Positions 10,723-23,125 of a stretch of 64,000 bases of DNA are shown piece after piece. Each line of letters starts with the position of its first letter. Position 1 is the stretch's first letter. The notes under the pieces were generated by a model that was not told the DNA's origin, did not search any database, and saw only the letters and a list, made by a program, of their open reading frames with translations. The position numbers and the translations under genes are program-made. This DNA comes from Cladobotryum mycophilum (Eukaryota; Ascomycota; Sordariomycetes; Hypocreales; Hypocreaceae), in NCBI GenBank assembly GCA_036429605.1, contig CM071589.1, positions 5,208,001-5,272,000 on the forward strand. Direction: 5' to 3'.

Positions 10723-12197
10723 ATGCCTCCCAAACGCATGACCGCCAACCCGGTCAAACCAGCCCGTTACCGCGCCGGAAAACCCACCGGAAACGAATCC
10801 TCATCCGACTCCTCGGACGCAAGCGACAACGAAGAAGAAGCCGCTGCCGTCGAGCCCGCCGTCCCTCCTCCCCCAAAGCTCCCAGCGCTAGCAAAATCGC
10901 CAGCAACTTGAGCAAAGTTGATCTAAACGCCCGGCGCAAGGAAGCAGAAGCTGCCGAAGCGCGGCGGATAGCTCGCGAGAAGGCGGAACGGTTGGCTGCC
11001 GAGGAGGGATTCGTTACAGAGGAGGAAAGCGAAGGAGAAGAAGAAGAAGGGGATGGGGACGAAGACGAGGAAGATGAGAGCGGATCCGAAGAAGATGATA
11101 GCAGTAGTGAAGAGGAAGCTCCCAGGAGGTTGATGATGCGCCCCAAATTCGTCCCCAAGAGCCAGCGCGGCGCTCCCAAGGACACAGAAAAGGACGAAGA
11201 GGCCACCCGCCTCGCCGAGGAAGAAGCCCGCAAAGCCGCCGCCGACGAGCTCGTCGAGGAGCAGATAAAAAGGACCTCGCCGCCCGCGCCGCCGGGAAGA
11301 AGCACTGGGACGACGAGGAGAATGAGAACTCGGACGTCGACACCACCGACGGGCTGGACCCGGAGGCCGAGGAGGCGGCGTGGCGGGTCCGCGAGCTGAA
11401 GCGCCTGAAGCGCGCGCGCACCGCCATCGAGGAGCGCGAGAGGGAGCTCGCCGAGGTGGAGCGCCGGCGGAACCTCACCGAGGAGGAGCGGCAGGTCGAG
11501 GACGAGGAGTTCCTCGCCAAGCAAAAGGAGGAGAAGGACGGCAAGGGCACGATGGCGTTTATGCAGAGGTACTTCCACAAGGGCGCCTTCTTCCAGGAGG
11601 AGACGGCCGCGGCGGGCCTGCTGCAGAGGGACATCATGGGGAGTCGTATACAGGATGATGTGCGCAATCGGGAGGCCCTGCCCGAGTACCTGCGGAAGAG
11701 GGACATGACCAAGCTGGGAAGGAAAAGCGGCACAAAGTACAAGGACATGAAGACGGAGGATACGGGGCGATGGGGCTCGTTTGATGATAGGAGGAGGGAC
11801 GGTGGTGGTGGTAGTGGTAGTGGAGGGGGGCGATATGACGGTGATGATCGCTTCAGGCCGGATGACGATAGATTCAAGCCCGATGAGAGGGATGTCAAGG
11901 GCGCAAACGCGATTCCTCTAGGAGACCGCAAAGAAGGGAGGGACAGTCACAGACGAGACGATAATAGGGACAGGCGGGACAGAGATGGAGGTGATTCTCG
12001 ACCTAGAGGAGGGGGAGGACAGGAGAGACGGGGGTAGCGACAGGCGCCCTAGAGATAATGACCGCGATCGCCGTCGTGCCTATTCAAGATCTAGGTCACC
12101 TCGACGAGATCGCGATGACCACAGGAGTCGGCGCAAGAGGAGTACATCCCGCGACGATCGCTACGATAGCGACAAGAGACGCAAGGTGGACACCTAG
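10723..12197 (+). CDS. MFAP1-like spliceosomal protein (three frame breaks)
   Basis: Homologue of microfibrillar-associated protein 1, a component of the spliceosomal B complex; nuclear. The start MPPKRMTANP fits the family. Acidic, Lys/Glu-rich coiled-coil segments follow, then the hallmark core MAFMQRYFHKGAF, with IQDDVRNREALPEYL and KFVPKSQRG. The tail is Gly/Asp-rich and ends in an RS-like segment (YSRSRSPRRDRD) and KRRKVDT. Reading needs three frame changes: C-run 10870–10874 (one base short), A-run 11267–11271 (one short) and G-run 12011–12015 (one extra, or two short). With these, homology continues across each junction without loss. All three lie in homopolymers, so sequence error is far likelier than a pseudogene. 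It converges with POL12, with 205 bp between stop codons. Confidence 0.88.
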
Positions 12198-12402
12198 CAG
12201 ACGAAAGGATCAATAACCACCACAGGTTAAGAAAATGATAAATAATTTTTTTTTACACATGTTATTATTAGGATATATACCCAAACCAAATCTTTATGAA
12301 TAATCGGGGAAAAAAATGGAAACAAGTATCAGACACAATACATGGCTCATTACACTAAACCCACCACCCTCTCCCCCTTTCAAGCGCCGATTTTTTTCCT
12401 CT

Positions 12403-14577
12403 CTATATCCTTACGATTTCTACTCGTGCTCTACGGAATACTTCGTGACTGACTACACCGTCTATCACCTCGCCGTCTGTGGGAGGAGGGTAGAGCGTCA
12501 TGCGTGCGTAGGTACCCGGGCCACGTCTCTTGGATAGGAAGCCTGGGTTAATGACTAGGACACTTTCGACGACCTATGTAGATGTTGATTGTTAGCAGTG
12601 AGCAAAAAAAAAGAGAAAACGAAAAGGGACAAAAGGAGAGAAAAAAAGAGAGAAAAAAGAAGAAGAAAAGAGGATTGGAAATATATAGACAAACGTACCT
12701 TGGCAAAAGGTGGCAATGAGCTAGGCATGAGCATGACATCCGGTCGAACATTGACCATCTCACCCAATTTAAGATACCCAACATCCAGCATGGCCCCCGT
12801 AGCAACCCCCTCCTCCGTACCAGTCTTGGGCAGCCTCGCCCGGTCAGTCGGCGGAAAGACGGGGAAGTAATGCCTCTGCTCCACCAGGTAGCGACACAAG
12901 CGGCCCATGAGGTCCCCCATCGGCGCGCCCCTGGCCACCTCCTCGCTCCGCAGCTCGAACAGCACGTCCTGGCTCGAGACGCCGAGGACGACCTCGTTCA
13001 TGGATAGCGTCATGGGGTTCGATACGATGCGGACCGATTTCGGCAGGCCGAGCTCTCGGCGGACGATGGTGTCCTGCGGCCAGGAGACGTGCTTGTCCAT
13101 GATGTCGCGGACGGATGGGACGAGGATGATGGTGAGGTGCGGGTTGGCGGATGCGAGGCGGTTGATGGCCGGAGCGAAGAGGTACTTGAAGACGACGTTC
13201 ATGCTGGCCGTGTCGGGATCGAAGGTAGCGTCTTCGGGGAGGTCAAAGTCGCCGGTGGCGATAAGGGGGTGGTCGACATCGAGAAAGGGTCCCGTGAGGA
13301 CGAGTGCATCGGCATAGGTATCGGCTACCTGGCTGCAGAGAGCATGCAAAGGCTCGTAGTCAAGGTTATCATCCGCAGTATAAGGCCCAGCAGCGTAGAC
13401 GATATTCAACGGCGCCGCATCCCCATCCGAATCCATCGCATCCGGCCCGCCCTTTAACCTCTCCGTGTGAGCCTCCAAAGCCAAAGGGGCCGAAGCTGCG
13501 CTCGGTAATAATGGGATTTCCATAATCTCCTTGACTATGAATTCGCTGCCCGTAGTATTGCTGCCCCTGAGCGCGACGATCTGACCCGGGAAGAAGCTCC
13601 AGCTCCTGATTTGGTCCATCTTGAGGGGAACTCTCAACCCTCTCCCCGTTCGCCTTGATGTCTCTAGCACGATAGACGCAGCATTGAGTTTGCCCTCTAG
13701 AGCGTCCGACGCTATGCGGCCTACCGCAACAATCTCAGTTGTACCCGCGCTCGCAGCGTTGCCAAACGCCGTGTCCTCTAGCTTGTGGAATTCGCGAACC
13801 AGGTCGATAAAGTCGTCAATCCGATCGTCCAGAATCTCGCTAGCCTCCGACAGCTTCATGGCCAACGGCTTGTATGCCATCTTTTTCTGATCAGACGCAG
13901 CCGTGAGCTTGATCCTCGGCTCAGCGAATGGTGCCATCGGCGGCTCGGCGACGGGGAGCTTGTCGTTTAGAATTTCCACTACTTCTCCTGGATTCGCTCT
14001 CTCTGCAAACGACGCAGCCCTGGCACAAAAAAAAAGTTAGCTTCAACATCTCCCTAGACAAAATAGGAAAAGGAAGAAAAAGAGAACTTGACTAACGGTC
14101 CCATGCTCAATTGCTTCAACTGCTCATTCATGCCCGCAGCCGGCGAGGCCATCGCCTTCTGCATATCCATCTTCCTCTTCAAAGCGCTCCCACCACTCCC
14201 CGGCACCCGCGATAACCTCCCCCCGTCGTCGCAGGTGTGCTCGGCACCAGCCCGTCCAACATGCCAAACACGTCCCCTCCCATCCCACCACCGGCCTTCG
14301 GCTTCGGCGTCGCAGCGACCTTTCTCTCGCTCTTGACCTGCACCTGTCGATGCGACTTCTCCAGCTGATCCTGTATGCTGTGCTTGAGATTGCGAACCGC
14401 CGATAGGGTGACGTCTTGCGCGTCCGTTTCCATCTTGATGCAGTAGGACTCCCATTTGAAGTACAGGTCCTCGGCCGAGAGATCGTGCAGCCTCATCATG
14501 GACTGAAGCTCGCCGACCACGTCTGGCTCCAGCTTCCCATTGGGAGCGAACAAGGACTTGATCTCCTCCTCCGCCAT
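12403..14577 (-). CDS. POL12: DNA polymerase alpha subunit B (one frame break)
   Basis: Regulatory B subunit of the polymerase alpha–primase complex, needed to start DNA replication; nuclear. Three exons: 14577–14097, 14019–12699 and 12573–12403; introns have GTTAGT and GTACGT donors. After correction it is about 657 aa. The N-terminal helical domain (MAEEEIKSLF start) is followed by a Ser/Pro linker, an OB-fold region (GQIVALRGSN) and the inactive calcineurin-like phosphoesterase domain (AAGPYT, LVLTGPFLDVDHP, ILVPSVRD). The last exon encodes VVESVLVINPGFLSK and the family's C-terminal YARMTLYP strand. One base is missing from the run at 14219–14224, which shifts the frame within the linker; the rest is intact. 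Confidence 0.93.
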
Positions 14578-15187
14578 GATGGGTGAGGTGAATGATTCAA
14601 ATAAAATGGAGTTCAATCGGTGATCTTGATTGAGAACCCGGTAAATGTACGGCTGTGGATGCTGCGATAGCAATTGTATTGTCGTGGTGGTTTTGGTTAT
14701 GCTGTCGTGGGGTCTAAGAATTAGGAAGACGCGTGCGTTCCATCCATGTAACGCGTTAAGTGGCAGTTGAACCATTAAGCACCACACCCCACCTTATCGA
14801 TACCTCAACAGCCCCATCACCAGTTCAAGTCTTCATATTATGCGAGGTGAATAGTGTAGATAGAATATTGATGCTTCCATGTAATCGTCACCAAACTCAT
14901 ATTTATTTACCCGGAAGAATTAAACAGCCATTCTAACAGCTTATCATACTCTAATGACTAATGACTAACTACTTGCAATGACAGTGACTCTTACGAGCCC
15001 GGGATATCACATAATGTTCTACACTTCCATGTCCATGCATGCCTTGATGCCATGCAAAGACCCTTAAACTTACCAAATAAACCACCTTGAACTCCACAGT
15101 GCTAACCCAGTCAATGCTTTTCAAGCAAAAAAAAAAAATCAGTAAACAAGAATATTCTTCGTTCAACATCATGCCGTCAATCCCCTT
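14578..15187. other. Spacer between POL12 and the Ams2-like gene
   Basis: About 610 bases containing the POL12 promoter and the 3' flank of the next gene. It is AT-rich at 14820–15180, with no coding signal. Confidence 0.7.
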
Positions 15188-18100
15188 TCATTCCTTCGTA
15201 TCCATAGCGTTTTCCAAATTCCAGCTGGGCCAGGCATTAACTGCCCCATCATAGTCGAAACCGATTTGGTTCTCTTTGGCGGGAGAGCTTGGGGCTGCAC
15301 CATCCGTGCTGAGGAGGTTGCCAAAGTCGATAAGATCGTTGCCCTGACCGTCTAGAGTAGGTAGGGTGCTAAAGTCTAGTCCCTGATCTCCAAGAACAAA
15401 ACTATTTTGTTGTGACATCATCTGGGTGATGCTGCGGCTAATGGGTGTATCAAAGATACTATCGTCAAAACCACTTTGATGATTGCGTGGACTGCGTCGG
15501 CGAGTGCTGCTTCCGGGGACAGCCAGGGCAGACCTGGGTGTTTGAGTTGGTGTTCGTTGAAGTGTTTGCTGACTGGGTGAAGCGAGTGACCTAACAGACC
15601 TAACAGACCGCAATGACCGTGAAACACTTCTAGTGATGGGTCGATGACTCGGCGTGGGACGGGTGGGTGTTTTGAATGGCCCAGAGGCAGATTTGGCATT
15701 CGGGGGTGGTGTAGACGGCCGTTCCTTAGTTGGGCTTCTGAATAAAGCCTCCAAATCATCGAGCTCATCCGTTGCCTCATCTGTTCCCGCAATTGCAATA
15801 TTCTCCTTGCCTCCATTCAGCTCCTTTACTTGACGGCACTCGGTAGTCTGCACAATATTAATATCGACATCAGACAGCACCTTTGGCATCCCGTCCTTTC
15901 TGGGGGATGGGAAAAGCAGTCGCTTGGTACTACCAACAGCGTCATCAAACTCTATATCAATGGGGCTCTGCTCTGTACCACTGCCCCGGGAATGAGTTGA
16001 TCCTGGATTTGACCGCATATCGCAATCATCCACCGCCTTTGGCGGCATTAGTCTGTCTTCGCTCTGCCTATTCTCGCTCTTGGTTAAGTCCAGTTGCATG
16101 GGTAGAGTGTCAGCCAGCTTTGGTGAAGATGGCTCTACAGGCTCAAGAGCATCGGTTGGTATATTGGCTTCGGATGTGGGATGAATCTGAGAATCGTCCC
16201 TGGAACGGGCCTTCTTAGGTCGAGGATTGCTTCGACCGGTACCCTTCTTTCGTCTCTCCTGACCGATACGTGAAAGATCCTTGTCCCATCTGTCTGATGG
16301 TCGGTGACACTTGCATTTGGAAAGCCAGATACCGCAAGGATTGCAGAGCAACATCTCCTGCCACACTTTTCTGTCATCGGCTGACGCTAGACTTTTCTTA
16401 ACAATGCGATGCAATGTTGGTTTGTTGTCCTCGTCACGCTGCAAAATCTCGACCGCAGTCACTCTGCCAGGCTTTTCCGAGAAATCAAAATTCTCTGGGG
16501 CCCCCTTTTCTTCCTTGACCCAAATCTTTCGCCACGTAGGTGTCTCAATGGCGCCACAGTTGCTACAGAACGGCGGCATCTCGCCATTCATGATGGCCTC
16601 TTCCAATCGCTGCTTGATGGCATGCTTCTTGACAATGTTCTTATTTGATCTTGGTACAGGGGGGATGACGGAGGAGGGAGAACATTACTGTTAGGGGGAC
16701 AGGGTTCTTCCGAGACGGGTAGAGCGAGAGGAGTGGTGGTTTCAGTTGAAGCGCTTTCAGGGGCCGGCAAGGTTAGGGGGCCAATCGATGTAGCTCTACG
16801 AAGAGCAGGAGGAACGGCACCTGGGCGAGGCGGTTCTGATGCAGTGGTGGGAGGTTGAGATAAAGATGATGGACCGATAGGCTCACTTTCTGGAGCCGCA
16901 GGCATAGGCAGAGCAAGCGGCCCAGCAGATTGAGATCGGTTTAATTGACGAGATTGTTTTGGCTTCGCAGCACGGGATTTTGATGGCTGCTGAGAAGGGA
17001 GGGGAAGTTCTTGCGGAACTTCTGGCTCTTGTGAGAATGTCGGCAGAGATTCCTGTGGGGGCGATGCCTGCGATGGTATTGATTGGGATAGTTCAGGGGG
17101 TTCGCTCATGGAAAGACTTAGAGCGAGTTGCAAGATGGGATCGTGAGCTGTCTCTTCATGAACAGGCATAGGGATAGCCTCTGCTGGCTCTGGACTTGGT
17201 TCAAGTTCAGGTTCCACTTGAGGCATCGGTTGAGGATCTGGTTGAGACTCGACCTGAAGCTCAGATTGAGGCTCAAATTGAGATTCTGGCTGAGGTGTGA
17301 ATTGAGGTTCAGGTTCGTGAGCCGGAGTAGGGGCTGGCTGGAAGACAGGAGCCGCAACAGGAGTGGGAGCATGGATAGGGGTCATGGGCTTTTCCACTGC
17401 ATCGGTTGTGGGAGGTGGTGTAGGTGGTTGTGGAGGCGGAGATTGTGCACGACCCTTTCTCTTTCTGGATGCCGGCCGGCTTGATTGAGAGCGCGAGGTC
17501 TCTTGTCTCATTGGAGGCAAGTAATGTGCCTCAGGGGGCCCCGGTGCACTAGATGATGGATGAGGCGTTGTGTAGCTGCGGATATGGACAAGATCCTGTC
17601 CCGCAGGGCCGTCCTGGATCTGGAACACCTGGATAGGCACACCGGTCAATCTCTTGGTTTCCTTGCGGACAATGGGTGGCGGCGGCAGCTCCTCTTCCTC
17701 AACAATGGGCTGACCTGGCTCCTCGCCAAAAAGCTCGTCAAGCTCACCATTTACGAAGCTCGCCTCGTGTGGCAGCTTGGCTGTCGGCATGGGAGGTAAG
17801 ACGGGACTCGAGGGAGGTGGACTAGACCTGATAAAAGACGTTGTTCGTCGAACCGGTGGCGAGGACCCAATGTCGGGAGGACTGGCTTCAGAATAATTTG
17901 GGGTTGGTGCTAGAGAGTCAGGGGACCTGCCATCCTGACTAGGGGACAAGGGCTGCCTAGACTCGCTGAAAGACAACGAATAGTTTGATGCTGGTGGCTG
18001 GCTCAACGTAGATTCACGTCTTATAGACCCCCGCCCGGATGCACCTTTGAGACCACCTTCAGGCCTTGGTGTAGGAGCCCGAGGAATTTCCTGCAACTGA

Positions 18101-19320
18101 TTACCCGCACCGGCCTCAGGATTCATCGCAATGGGACGGAAATTCCGCAAAGAACCAGAGATGCTGGCAGTAACTCTGAGAGACTCATGTCCGCCACTGA
18201 ACGGGGTCGAGTCGGACTTTTCCACCTTTGTAGTCTTTGCCCTCTTCTTTGCGGGTCCATCCTCTCGAATCTCTTCTCCCTCTGTCCCATCTTCATAGCC
18301 TGAAGTATTCCCCTCAGCTGGCTTCTTTCTTGGCCTACCCCTGGGCCGTCCGGTTGGTGGTTTTCTCCGAGGTGGCCTGTTTGATGTTCTGCTAGAAGGT
18401 CTTGACGAGGTTGCTGGAGCAGCAGGTACCGGAGTGGGATCGACGGGGGTCGGTGCTACTCTTTGAATCTCCTGGATGGGCTCTTTTGGAGTAACAGCCG
18501 GTCCAATTGAATCTCGCCGATTTGTAGGTGGAGGAGGTGCTTGGGAGTGAGAGAAAGCAGGTGAGGCCACACGAGATGTGTGGTCATAGTGAACTGGTTG
18601 ACCCATCTGAGGATGGGATTGCATAAACGCATTCCATTCCGCGGTACCAGTCGGTGTCATGACACCTTCCATCGGTCTGCTCTGTGGTATTTCAATAGGA
18701 GCAGGCTCAAACCGCCGTTGGACTCTGTTCGTTTCTGAAAATTTCAGCCTGACCTCGAGCATCTCCCTGTTCCCACCGCCAAAGACACCAAGCAAGTTCT
18801 TCGTCACTCGTCCCGTCACCATCTTGGGCTGCTGAGCCATGGGATTCCCCCTTATCGAATCGATCGTCCATGATAGCAAGCCGTGTCCTAGTAATGGTGT
18901 GTCGGGTTCCGAATAATCGACGGCGTATATGGTGTAGTCGCAGTCTTGACCGGTGATTTCGGGGCTGCTCTCGGTTATCGTGTGGATGCATGTCCTCAAA
19001 TCCACCACACCGATAGTCGTCGTCTCGTCAATCGCAATCGTCTGCACCTGGAGGGTTTGAGGGCATCTCGCTAAGAAATTGATCTTTGCTTCTTTATCAA
19101 AGGTATAGTGGACCTTCACTACAGGCATATATTAGTGGTTGCAACAAAAACCACCAGGTTTTGGGGTCAGATGAAGGGTATCCATACAGCCCATAGCCCT
19201 TGTTTGAACGCCATACTCGTCCACCTCACCAACCGCAGGAGCCGCAGCGACGACAGCAGCAGCAGCGGGCATATTATTCCAGCCGTTCGAGGTAGCAGCC
19301 ATGGGCATTGGCGAAGCCAT
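15188..19320 (-). CDS. Ams2/SPT21-type GATA-finger transcription factor (one frame break)
   Basis: About 1354 aa from two exons, 19320–19188 and 19118–15188; 69-bp intron with GTATGG donor and TGTAG acceptor. The splice restores MGLKVHYTFDKEAK, the start of the Ams2/SPT21 N-terminal domain (about 40–200), which ends around the block MLEVRLKFSETNR. A long disordered Pro/Gln/Ser region with AT-hook-like RPRGRPRKK follows. The C-terminal third holds a GATA-type zinc finger: C896-x2-C899 (CSNCGAIETPTW) and C970-x2-C973 (CNPCGIWL), with 70 residues between the pairs. S. pombe Ams2 and yeast Spt21 control histone gene expression; a similar role is inferred. One C is missing from the run at 16659–16664, which splits the gene just before the finger. 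Confidence 0.9.
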
Positions 19321-21153
19321 GACGACTATTAGGCCTCGTCAGGTGGCCGTTTGGTGTGCTGCTGCGATGCCAGTTCCTGCGAATTGCGCTACCGCTTCCC
19401 CCGAGAGGAAAGATATTGCTTCCTTCTGTCTCCTCCTGTTGCCGGGTTACCGGGCTTTCTTGTTTGCCAAGGGAAATTGAGATGCGGAGGAAATGAAATT
19501 GGGAAAATGTGGAGATGCCCGCCCTTGCTGACCTGACCTTGACTCTGTTTCGGTTCAAGGGTTGTTTTTTGCAAGGCAACGGGCAACCGGGTGGGTAGCC
19601 AACACACACACGGACAGAAAAAGGGAAGAAAAAAGAAAAAGGTGATGGATCAAAAGTGGGAGGCGGGTTTCATGTTCGTGACGCGCCTGGATTCTCTTAG
19701 TCGCGTTTGGCAGGAAGTGGACCTTGAAGAAAGAAAGAAAGCGCGCTGTGTGATGGGAATGAAATGCCCGGTTTGAAACGGACAAAGAAGAAAAAAGGGG
19801 GGAGATGTATTCTTTGGAATTTTTACAATAGAGAAACACCAACAGGGAGAGAAGACAATGGAGAAGATATGCCCAATCTTGTAAGTGATGTTACGCTGTA
19901 TGTAAGTCGAAAAGCTGATAAAAAAGGAACACGAACTTTGTCGTGATGGCGTCTAAGCGCTGGACGTGTAATCCACGCTACAACGCTCCAGGGCTAATTT
20001 GAAGTGTGTTGCAACGGTCAGGCACTGCGCTGGTAGATGCGCTATAGTGGTACACCTAGCAAGTCTTGGGTTAGCGAGGTGGTGGTTGCTGAGCCCCCGA
20101 GTGAGAGAGAGAGACAGTCAGAGCCGCTCGTTTTTCGTTGGTGACGTGCCTGCAGACAGCGGGTCACTACCCAGCGCCTCAAAAGGGCTTTCTCAGCCAA
20201 AGGGCGGCCCTCCCTTGATGGGGGTGCGCTGTACGAATCGAGTTTAGGCTGTGGACCCCCCCAAAGCTGGAACTCCCTCTCGGCAGTCCGTTCCTTCGGG
20301 AACCCCACCTACCGGATGGAGAAATTTTGGTTCCCACCCTCTGGCAGAACACCGGATGCGGCGCCGCTCCGGTCTTATCAAACTCTCAAGAGTCTCACAC
20401 CCTTCTCAGCCCAAGTTCAGTTGCCGTTCACCAGGAGACGACCGGACCTGTCCGCCGACCAAGCAACGGACCTCCGGTTCAGTTCAAAGAATAGCAGAGA
20501 CAAAATCAAGAAGAGAGGAAGCGAACAAAAAGGTCCGGGTAGCTGTCTGGCACTCATTCACTCGCTCTCTTCCCCCTCCAGGGCTTTCAGTGGGAGGGAG
20601 TTCCTCTCCCTTTTATAGTTTCTCTGGACGCAAGGCGCTATACAGGATGAGTCGCGTTGTTGTACCAACGCAACGCAACGCCGCCCCCCCCCCCTCTTCC
20701 AACTCACACCGTTTCGTGACTTTGACTCTCACTGCCCTTTATTAGGCTCCAGTGTTCACCCCTCCTTTGGAGTTTATTTGCCCTTTTTTCGCCCACTAAA
20801 TGAAGCCCTTTCTTATTGTGTTTTCGAGCTTATCTTGATGACTCACGATGGTTTTAATTATTGTCCAACGTCGCGAAATTTGTCAACAATACAAAGACAC
20901 TAGCCACCTTTTTGGTTCCATCACCGCCATACTTGATTTGGTACCTATCACGACACGCTCAATTGCATCAATGACAACATCCATCCGCGGTCATCATGAT
21001 CATCAACCACCATCACTCATGTACACATTTCCATCAGTTTCATTTCATCTTCATCAATAGATGCATCGCATCAACATCGGAATGCCATCTAAAATATTGT
21101 ACATTTTATTTTATTTTATTTTATTTCATTCATCTTTTTTATTACCGTCTATT
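19321..21153. other. Intergenic spacer, GC-rich centre
   Basis: About 1.8 kb. It contains the Ams2 gene promoter, a degenerate tRNA-Thr-like anticodon arm near 19950–19990, a GC-rich block at 20040–20640, an 11-base C run (20684–20694) and a TTTTA repeat near 21101–21125. The ORFs here have no recognisable product. Confidence 0.55.
20684..20694. repeat. Poly(C) run of 11
   Basis: Uninterrupted C run; the length may be unreliable given the homopolymer errors elsewhere in this window. Confidence 0.9.
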
Positions 21154-22784
21154 TTAGAGTCTGCTCGTTGCCACAGACTCATCAGCCAGCCATTTTACCT
21201 TGCCCTGGTCGTCGACAGTAGTCTTTCGGCTGATGATTTCTTCCACAACCTCCTTGACACCCTGGCGCCCCTTTCTTGATGAGATGACGATCTGGGTAAG
21301 CTGGTCCGGTGTGTATGCGTTGCCGGACACGATGGACTGAATCTCCTTTTCGTTGGGCACGCCAAGGGTAGCATAAGGATACTCCGAGTATGTCCGGTCG
21401 GTAAATAGCTCAAGCTTCTGGTCCTGGCTAAAGTCAAAGAAGGGTCTAGCCACGTTTTCGCTTGCGGGGATAGCCTCCAGCGACTCAGGCTGCCACTTTG
21501 CGCCCACTTTGCGAACCAACAGCGCTGTCACGCCCTCTGTAAAGTCGTGGTGCTGCATAAACTTGGAGGCAATCTGGTGCTCCTTCTCAAACGTCTCGGA
21601 AATGCTCCATTTGCCACCGACGCGCATCTGCCTAAGGGCCACGTGAACGGCCGTCGGGGATCGCTTCTGGAGGGTCGCTAGCTGCTTCTGAGCCCACTGT
21701 TCCGTCTCCCCCTCTCCTCATTCAAGGCAGCAATGATGTCAGCCACATTGTTCTTGCTGAAGCAGCGGTCGATGGCTTGTCGGACATGTCCGCCCAACTG
21801 CATGGGCTGGTCATAGGGGAGACCGGTGCAGAATTCCTCCAAGGTCTCATTGATGAGCTCCAATCGCTTGGGCAGAGGGTCGTCATCTCTGAATCTCAAC
21901 TCGGCCAGTCGGGCCTCGAGGTCCGGCAAGCTCGTCGAGTGCAGATAGTGGGTTGCGATGCCACTGTAGAAGACATTAGGGCCATTCAGCCTGTCACTGG
22001 TCAAGGCCAAGTAGGTTCCGACAGATCCGTTCATCCGAGGTAAGAAGAAGGATGCGCCGACATCGGGGAAGAATCCAATCGTAGTTTCGGGCATAGCAAA
22101 CACCGTCCTCTCAGTCGCAATTCGGAAGGGGGCATGAATGCTGAGGCCAACGCCGCCACCCATGGTGATGCCATCCATAAAGGAGATGAAGGGTTTTTGG
22201 TAGGTCGCAATGTAGTGATCGAGCTGGTATTCGAGGGCAAAGTAGTCGGCCGACTTCTTCCATCCGTCCGGGCTGTCCTGGTTCAACTTTGCAAGCGCAG
22301 CAACATCACCGCCGGCGCAGAGGGCCCTGTCGCCAGAACCCTTGAGAACAACAACATTTGCCATGTCCGATTTCTCCCACTCAACCAGCCGAGGAACAAT
22401 CTTGCGGATCATCGAGCCGTTTAGCGAATTGAGCTTGTTCGGTCGGTTCAGCAGCACGGTTCTCAAGCCATACTTGCTCTCGAAAACGACATCGTTCTTC
22501 TCATCGCCCTCCAATTCCTTGACCTCGTAGGCTGCGGCGGAAAGCTGTCGCATAGTATCAGCAAAAAACAAAAATCCATCAATTGTAAATGCGCAATTCC
22601 ATTATCTGACCGGCCGCGCACCGAGCGAGGTGCTCAACGTTCTAGCTTGCTGTGCCATGCTGAATGTGCTGCTGTTGAAACTTCTGCGGCCTGCGGCATT
22701 CGCTGCCGTGCCAGCGCGAACTGCGAATGCTCTGAAGGACATTAGATGCCGAGTAGGATGCGCTCCTAGGAGCGATGTGCGCAT
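21154..22784 (-). CDS. 3-hydroxyisobutyryl-CoA hydrolase, mitochondrial (one frame break)
   Basis: Hydrolyses 3-hydroxyisobutyryl-CoA in valine breakdown. Two exons, 22784–22611 and 22544–21154, with a 66-bp intron (donor GTCAGA, acceptor GACAG). The first exon encodes an Arg/Ser/Ala-rich mitochondrial presequence; Met-22784 and Met-22742 are both possible, giving about 521 or 507 aa. The crotonase fold is clear: LRTVLLNRPNKLNSL, oxyanion-hole segments CAGGDVAAL and GITMGGGVGLS, and the family signature MPETTIGFFPDVG. The C-terminal domain typical of this hydrolase (RMRVGGKW-like segment, HHDFTEGVTALL) is in another frame because one base is missing from the run at 21708–21712. Repair gives the continuous text ALNEERGETEQWAQKQ. 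Divergent from SmD2 with 341 bp between starts. Confidence 0.92.
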
Positions 22785-23125
22785 CGAGGGAAAAGACGGG
22801 GTACCTTATAAGCAAGGTAATATTTCGGAATCTTGATTTAAAATTCCGTCGGGCGAAGCAATCCAATCCTACTGTAGCTCTCCTCCCACCATCCAAAAAA
22901 CTTGACCCGCAGTTTGCCGCTCCGGGCGAACGGTTTGAAAAGAGTGAACAGCTGCTCGCCAGCTGTGCGCAGCTGTCACGTGCCGCAGACGAAACCCGTT
23001 CCACAGCTAGCTTGCAAGGAGCCAATCATGACGAGGCTAGCGATATGCGTACCAACTTTTCGAGCTTCTAGCTTTCAGCCTTGCGAACGCAACCACATTT
23101 ACGATAGCAAAGCCCAACCGCAAAA
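22785..23125. promoter_or_regulatory. Bidirectional promoter of the hydrolase and SmD2 genes
   Basis: The 341-bp gap separates two divergently transcribed start codons and must contain both core promoters. I see no TATA-like box that I would defend. Confidence 0.6.

Noticed and set aside
11260..11275. Programmed ribosomal frameshift in MFAP1
   Set aside because: The A-run looks slippery, but the same gene has two other breaks and ten other genes break in the same way, so a sequence-wide error explains it better.
19118..19140. Met-19128 as start of the Ams2-like protein
   Set aside because: A real intron (19119–19187) links an upstream exon and gives a better domain start; that Met codon lies inside the intron.
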